In this document: positions 61,498-64,000 of the stretch, piece after piece
How positions within the stretch are numbered: the first letter of the stretch is position 1
How the letters are laid out: each line of letters begins with the position of its first letter
From: Embleya hyalina
Lineage (GTDB): Bacteria; Actinomycetota; Actinomycetes; Streptomycetales; Streptomycetaceae
Direction: 5' to 3'
DNA: 64,000 nucleotides
NCBI RefSeq assembly: GCF_003967355.1
Contig: NZ_BIFH01000054.1
Span: 31,784-95,783, forward strand
Notes under the pieces: model-generated
The model's database searches: none
The model's input: the letters and a program-made list of their open reading frames with translations, nothing else
Told to the model about the DNA's origin: nothing
Made by a program: the position numbers and the translations under genes

Positions 61498-62147
61498 ATC
61501 AGGTATCCCGCGCCGGGCACGGTCCGGATGACCTGGGGGTCGCCGAGCTTGGCCCGCAGCTTGGACATGGTCACCCGTACGGTGTTCGAGAACGGGTCGA
61601 TGTTCTCGTCCCAGACCCGCTCCAGCAGTTCCTCGGCGCTGACCACCGCGCCGTCGGCCGCCATCAGCGTGGCCAGCACGGCGAATTCCTTGTGCGCGAG
61701 CCGAACGTACTCGCCGTTGCGGGTGACTTGGCGCCGCGCGCTGTCCAGCACGATGCCGTGCTTTTCCAGCACCGGCGGCACCGCGGGCGTCGCCCGACGC
61801 CCCAACGCCTGTACACGTGCCAACAGTTCGGCGAACTCGAACGGCTTGGGCAGGTAGTCGTCGGCGCCGAGGCGCAGCCCCGCCACCCGCTCGGGCACGG
61901 TCCCGGCGGCGGTCAGCATCAGGATCCGAGTACGCAGCCGCCCGGCCACCACCCGTTGGCAGACCTCGTCACCGTGCGTGCCGGGGAGGTCGCGGTCGAG
62001 CACGAGCACGTCGTAGTCGTTGACCGCCAGCCGCTCCAACGCGCTCTCGCCGTCGTACGCCACATCGACCGCGATCGCCGCCCGGCGCAGCCCTCGGGCC
62101 ACCAGGTCGGCCAGCAGTTCCTCGTCCTCGGTCACCAGGACTCGCAA
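61494..62147 (-). CDS. OmpR-family response regulator
   Basis: A 217-residue regulator that I start at TTG 62147, ten bases after GGAG; the longer frame begins with Pro/Arg-rich shadow. The receiver has EDEE at 8-11, Asp51 in VLVLDRDLPG and KPFEF near 101. The C-terminal winged helix ends with VRVTMSKLRAKLGDP and RTVPGAGYLI. It overlaps the kinase start by 4 bases. The divergent lipoprotein/peptidoglycan-binding genes are likely targets. Confidence 0.93.
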   Translation of the reverse strand: MRVLVTEDEELLADLVARGLRRAAIAVDVAYDGESALERLAVNDYDVLVLDRDLPGTHGDEVCQRVVAGRLRTRILMLTAAGTVPERVAGLRLGADDYLPKPFEFAELLARVQALGRRATPAVPPVLEKHGIVLDSARRQVTRNGEYVRLAHKEFAVLATLMAADGAVVSAEELLERVWDENIDPFSNTVRVTMSKLRAKLGDPQVIRTVPGAGYLI

Positions 62148-62452
62148 GGTTTCGTCGCTCCGCTTCGGGGCCGATGGCCGGGTGAGCCGATCAGGCCGGT
62201 GGACAGGTGCGGGGGATGGGGGATGGGGGAGCGGGGATGGGGGAAATGGCCGACTTCGAGTCGACCCCACCGTTTATACGCGACCCCGTGTTAGCTCCGG
62301 ATAACCAATTCGGGTGACGACCGGGAAACCCGCCGCCACGTAGACCTGCTGTCGCACACATCCCGACCACGACGCCGTGGGCGGTGAGTGCGACCGGACG
62401 TCCGGACCATCGGGCCGGACGACGGTGAGGACCACAAGCGGGAGCGGCAGTG
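62148..62452. other. Divergent promoter region of the two-component system and lipoprotein gene
   Basis: About 305 bases without a gene. A TTTATACGCGACCCCG stretch near 62272 and GATAACCAATTC near 62300 are the AT-richest parts and may hold -10 elements. A GGGGGATGGGGGA run lies near 62210-62240. No clear inverted repeat suited to an OmpR-type dimer was found by eye. Confidence 0.45.
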
Positions 62453-63040
62453 ATGACGAGGTTCGGGCGCACGGGATCGGGACGGCCCCCGGTGTTGCGG
62501 TGGGCGGCCTGCGTGGTTCTGGTGGGTGGCCTCGCCTTGACCACGGCCGGGTGCGGGGGCGACGACGGCGGGTCGGCGAAGAACAAGGTGGCCTCGGGCG
62601 GCGGCAGCGCCGGCAAGGACCAGAAGGCGGGCGGTCAGCCGGGCGCCGGCAAGGACGACGCCAAGACGCGCTACGAGCAGATGGTCAAGTTCGCGAGCTG
62701 CATGCGCGAGAACGGCATCGACATGCCCGACCCGGAGCAGGGCGAGGGCGGCGCGATGCGGATGCCGGCGATGACCATGAACGGCGACATGGGCAAGACC
62801 GAGAACGCGATGAAGGCGTGCGAGAAGTTCCAGCCCAAGTTGGACTTCGACCCGAACGACCCCAAGTTCAAGGAGTGGCAGGCCAAGCGGGCGGCCTGCA
62901 TGCGGGAGAACGGCGTGGAGAACATGGACGACGGCGGCGGCGGTGCCCTCGCGGTGACGATCGACGCGAGTGACGACAAGGTCATGAAGGCGATCGAGAT
63001 ATGCAACAAGAAGGTCCCGCCGCTCGAGAAGCAGAAGTAG
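62453..63040 (+). CDS. Lipoprotein with conserved Cys pairs
   Basis: A 195-residue exported lipoprotein from ATG 62453, eight bases after GGAG; GTG 62450 is alternative. Lipobox LTTAGC near residue 35. The mature part repeats FASCMRENGIDMPDP and AACMRENGVENM, each with one Cys and a Met-rich segment, and ends with an ICNKKVPPL helix, so four cysteines probably make two disulphides. Similar proteins accompany peptidoglycan-binding efflux partners in actinobacteria. Co-transcribed with the next gene. Confidence 0.82.
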   Translation: MTRFGRTGSGRPPVLRWAACVVLVGGLALTTAGCGGDDGGSAKNKVASGGGSAGKDQKAGGQPGAGKDDAKTRYEQMVKFASCMRENGIDMPDPEQGEGGAMRMPAMTMNGDMGKTENAMKACEKFQPKLDFDPNDPKFKEWQAKRAACMRENGVENMDDGGGGALAVTIDASDDKVMKAIEICNKKVPPLEKQK

Positions 63041-63050
63041 GGGCCGCCTC

Positions 63051-64000
63051 GTGGTTTCGATCGACACCCCGCAGCAGTTCGAGGAGGAGAGCACGCCGCA
63101 GCCGGTGGCCCCGGATCGTACGGCGTACCCGCGCGAGCGGCGGCGGCGCCGGCGGCGGCGCGCACTGGCGGCGGCGCTGGTCCTGGCTTCGGCGGGGGGC
63201 GCGGCGGCGGTACTGCTGTCCGACGGCGGTGATGGCTCCGGCGCGTCCGAGAATCGCACGAAGCTGGACGCGGTACCGGTGACCCGCGCCGATCTGGTCG
63301 ACCGGCAGAACGTGGACGGCAAGCTCGGCTACGCGGGCACCTACTCGGTGAACGCGGCGGCGCCGGGCGCGGACCCGGGGACGCCGGGCGGCGGCGCCGA
63401 CAAGCCGCAGGGCGGGACGGGCGGCAACGGCGGCAACGCCGGCCAGAGCACGGGCACGGGCAACAAACCCGGCTCGAACCCGGGCACGGGCAAGGGCCCC
63501 GGCACAGGCTCGACCTCAGGTGGAGGTGGAGGCTCCGCAACCGGCGGCGGCAACGCGCCCGGCACCGGGAACGCTCCGGGCCCCGGCAATTCGTCCGGCA
63601 CCGGCAACGCACCCCCCGACGGCGGCAACAACCCCGGCCCCGGCACCATTACCTGGCTTCCGGGCGTGGGCGACACTCTCGTGCGTGGCGACCGTGTGTA
63701 CGGTCGGGACGGGACGAAGGTGCCGTTGTTCTATGGCGAGACGCCGTTTTGGCGGGCGTTGTCGGTGGGTGTCGACAAGGGTGTGGACGTCCGGGAGTTG
63801 GAGCAGAACCTCCAGGCCCTGGGCTATGGCGGGTTCACCGTGGACGAGAAGTTCACGGAGGCGACGGCCGCGGCGTTGAAGAAGTGGCAGAAGGACATGG
63901 GTCGCAAGCAGACCGGCCGCTTCGATCCGGGGGACGCGGTGGTGTTGCCGGACTCGGTCCGGGTCGGCGAGGTCACCGCGTCGCTCGGCGCAACCTCGCA
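63051..64000 (+). CDS. Membrane-anchored peptidoglycan-binding-domain protein (3' end outside window)
   Basis: The frame from GTG 63051 stays open to the window end (about 316 residues). A cytoplasmic leader with RERRRRRRRR precedes one membrane helix (about 39-57). A long Gly/Asn/Pro-rich linker (residues about 105-200) follows, then a PG-binding domain: DVRELEQNLQALGYGGFTVD and AALKKWQKDMGRKQTG. The start of another domain follows at the edge. Proteins of this layout act as MFP-type partners of ABC exporters (MacA-like); ABC genes are expected just outside. Ten bases after the lipoprotein gene. Confidence 0.85.
   Translation, partial: MVSIDTPQQFEEESTPQPVAPDRTAYPRERRRRRRRRALAAALVLASAGGAAAVLLSDGGDGSGASENRTKLDAVPVTRADLVDRQNVDGKLGYAGTYSVNAAAPGADPGTPGGGADKPQGGTGGNGGNAGQSTGTGNKPGSNPGTGKGPGTGSTSGGGGGSATGGGNAPGTGNAPGPGNSSGTGNAPPDGGNNPGPGTITWLPGVGDTLVRGDRVYGRDGTKVPLFYGETPFWRALSVGVDKGVDVRELEQNLQALGYGGFTVDEKFTEATAAALKKWQKDMGRKQTGRFDPGDAVVLPDSVRVGEVTASLGATS

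Noticed and set aside
1..64000. Antibiotic biosynthetic gene cluster
   Set aside because: No PKS, NRPS, terpene cyclase or RiPP core enzyme is present; scattered oxidoreductases and one CoA ligase are not sufficient.

Overview
The window is about 72% G+C by eye, with strong third-position bias, GTG/TTG starts, Shine-Dalgarno sites of the GGAGG type and XRE-DUF5753/DUF397 genes. Together these point to a chromosome segment of a high-GC actinomycete, most likely a streptomycete relative. No rRNA, CRISPR array, integrase, transposase or plasmid replication gene is visible. I see no sign that the window is one mobile element; it reads as ordinary accessory chromosome with many small regulatory and enzymatic modules.

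Layout. 1-8.3 kb: the 3' part of a copper-type P1B ATPase, a phosphotransferase, an oxidoreductase, then a small aromatic-acid module (hotdog thioesterase, benzoate/2-aminobenzoate-type CoA ligase, PaaX-type repressor) ending in a 12-copy, 26-bp tandem array. 8.6-16.5 kb: two paralogous esterases (one membrane-anchored, one lipoprotein), a PrsW-type membrane protease pair, a GNAT enzyme, a nucleotide-sugar-epimerase-like protein and two small proteins. 16.6-18.5 kb: a Ro60 (TROVE + vWA) gene whose leader encodes a Y RNA with a circularly permuted tRNA-like module. 19-24.6 kb: an ECF41-like sigma factor, a sensor/kinase/regulator operon, a lipoprotein and a degenerate tRNA-like element. 24.8-30 kb: small enzymes, an EboA-like orphan, a gene broken by an in-frame stop, a lone maltokinase-cap protein and a reductase-acyltransferase fusion. 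30.4-37 kb: a MEDS-STAS / RsbW-like pair, a HEAT-repeat protein, a flavin monooxygenase and an XRE-DUF5753 gene followed by two DUF397 genes.

37-46.6 kb: a 1540-residue secreted protein with a hydrophobic segment, a coiled coil and five 95-residue C-terminal repeats; an NCS1 permease under a TPP riboswitch (likely a thiamine-precursor transporter); a CHAT-type protein lacking its catalytic core; and a secreted S15/CocE hydrolase. 46.6-57.2 kb: a gluABCD-type ABC transporter operon and a GntR regulator/aceE pair around a perfect 24-bp palindrome, all between two inverted copies of the 3' end of an FG-GAP gene (one intact, one decayed). 57.4-64 kb: a DUF4291 protein, an SDR/TetR divergent pair with a direct-repeat operator, a second repeat array using the same core as the first, an OmpR/histidine-kinase pair, and a lipoprotein plus peptidoglycan-binding-domain protein that runs off the window.

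The most distinctive locus is Ro60 with its permuted tRNA-like Y RNA. Next are the giant secreted repeat protein, the reductase-acyltransferase fusion and the inverted FG-GAP duplication.
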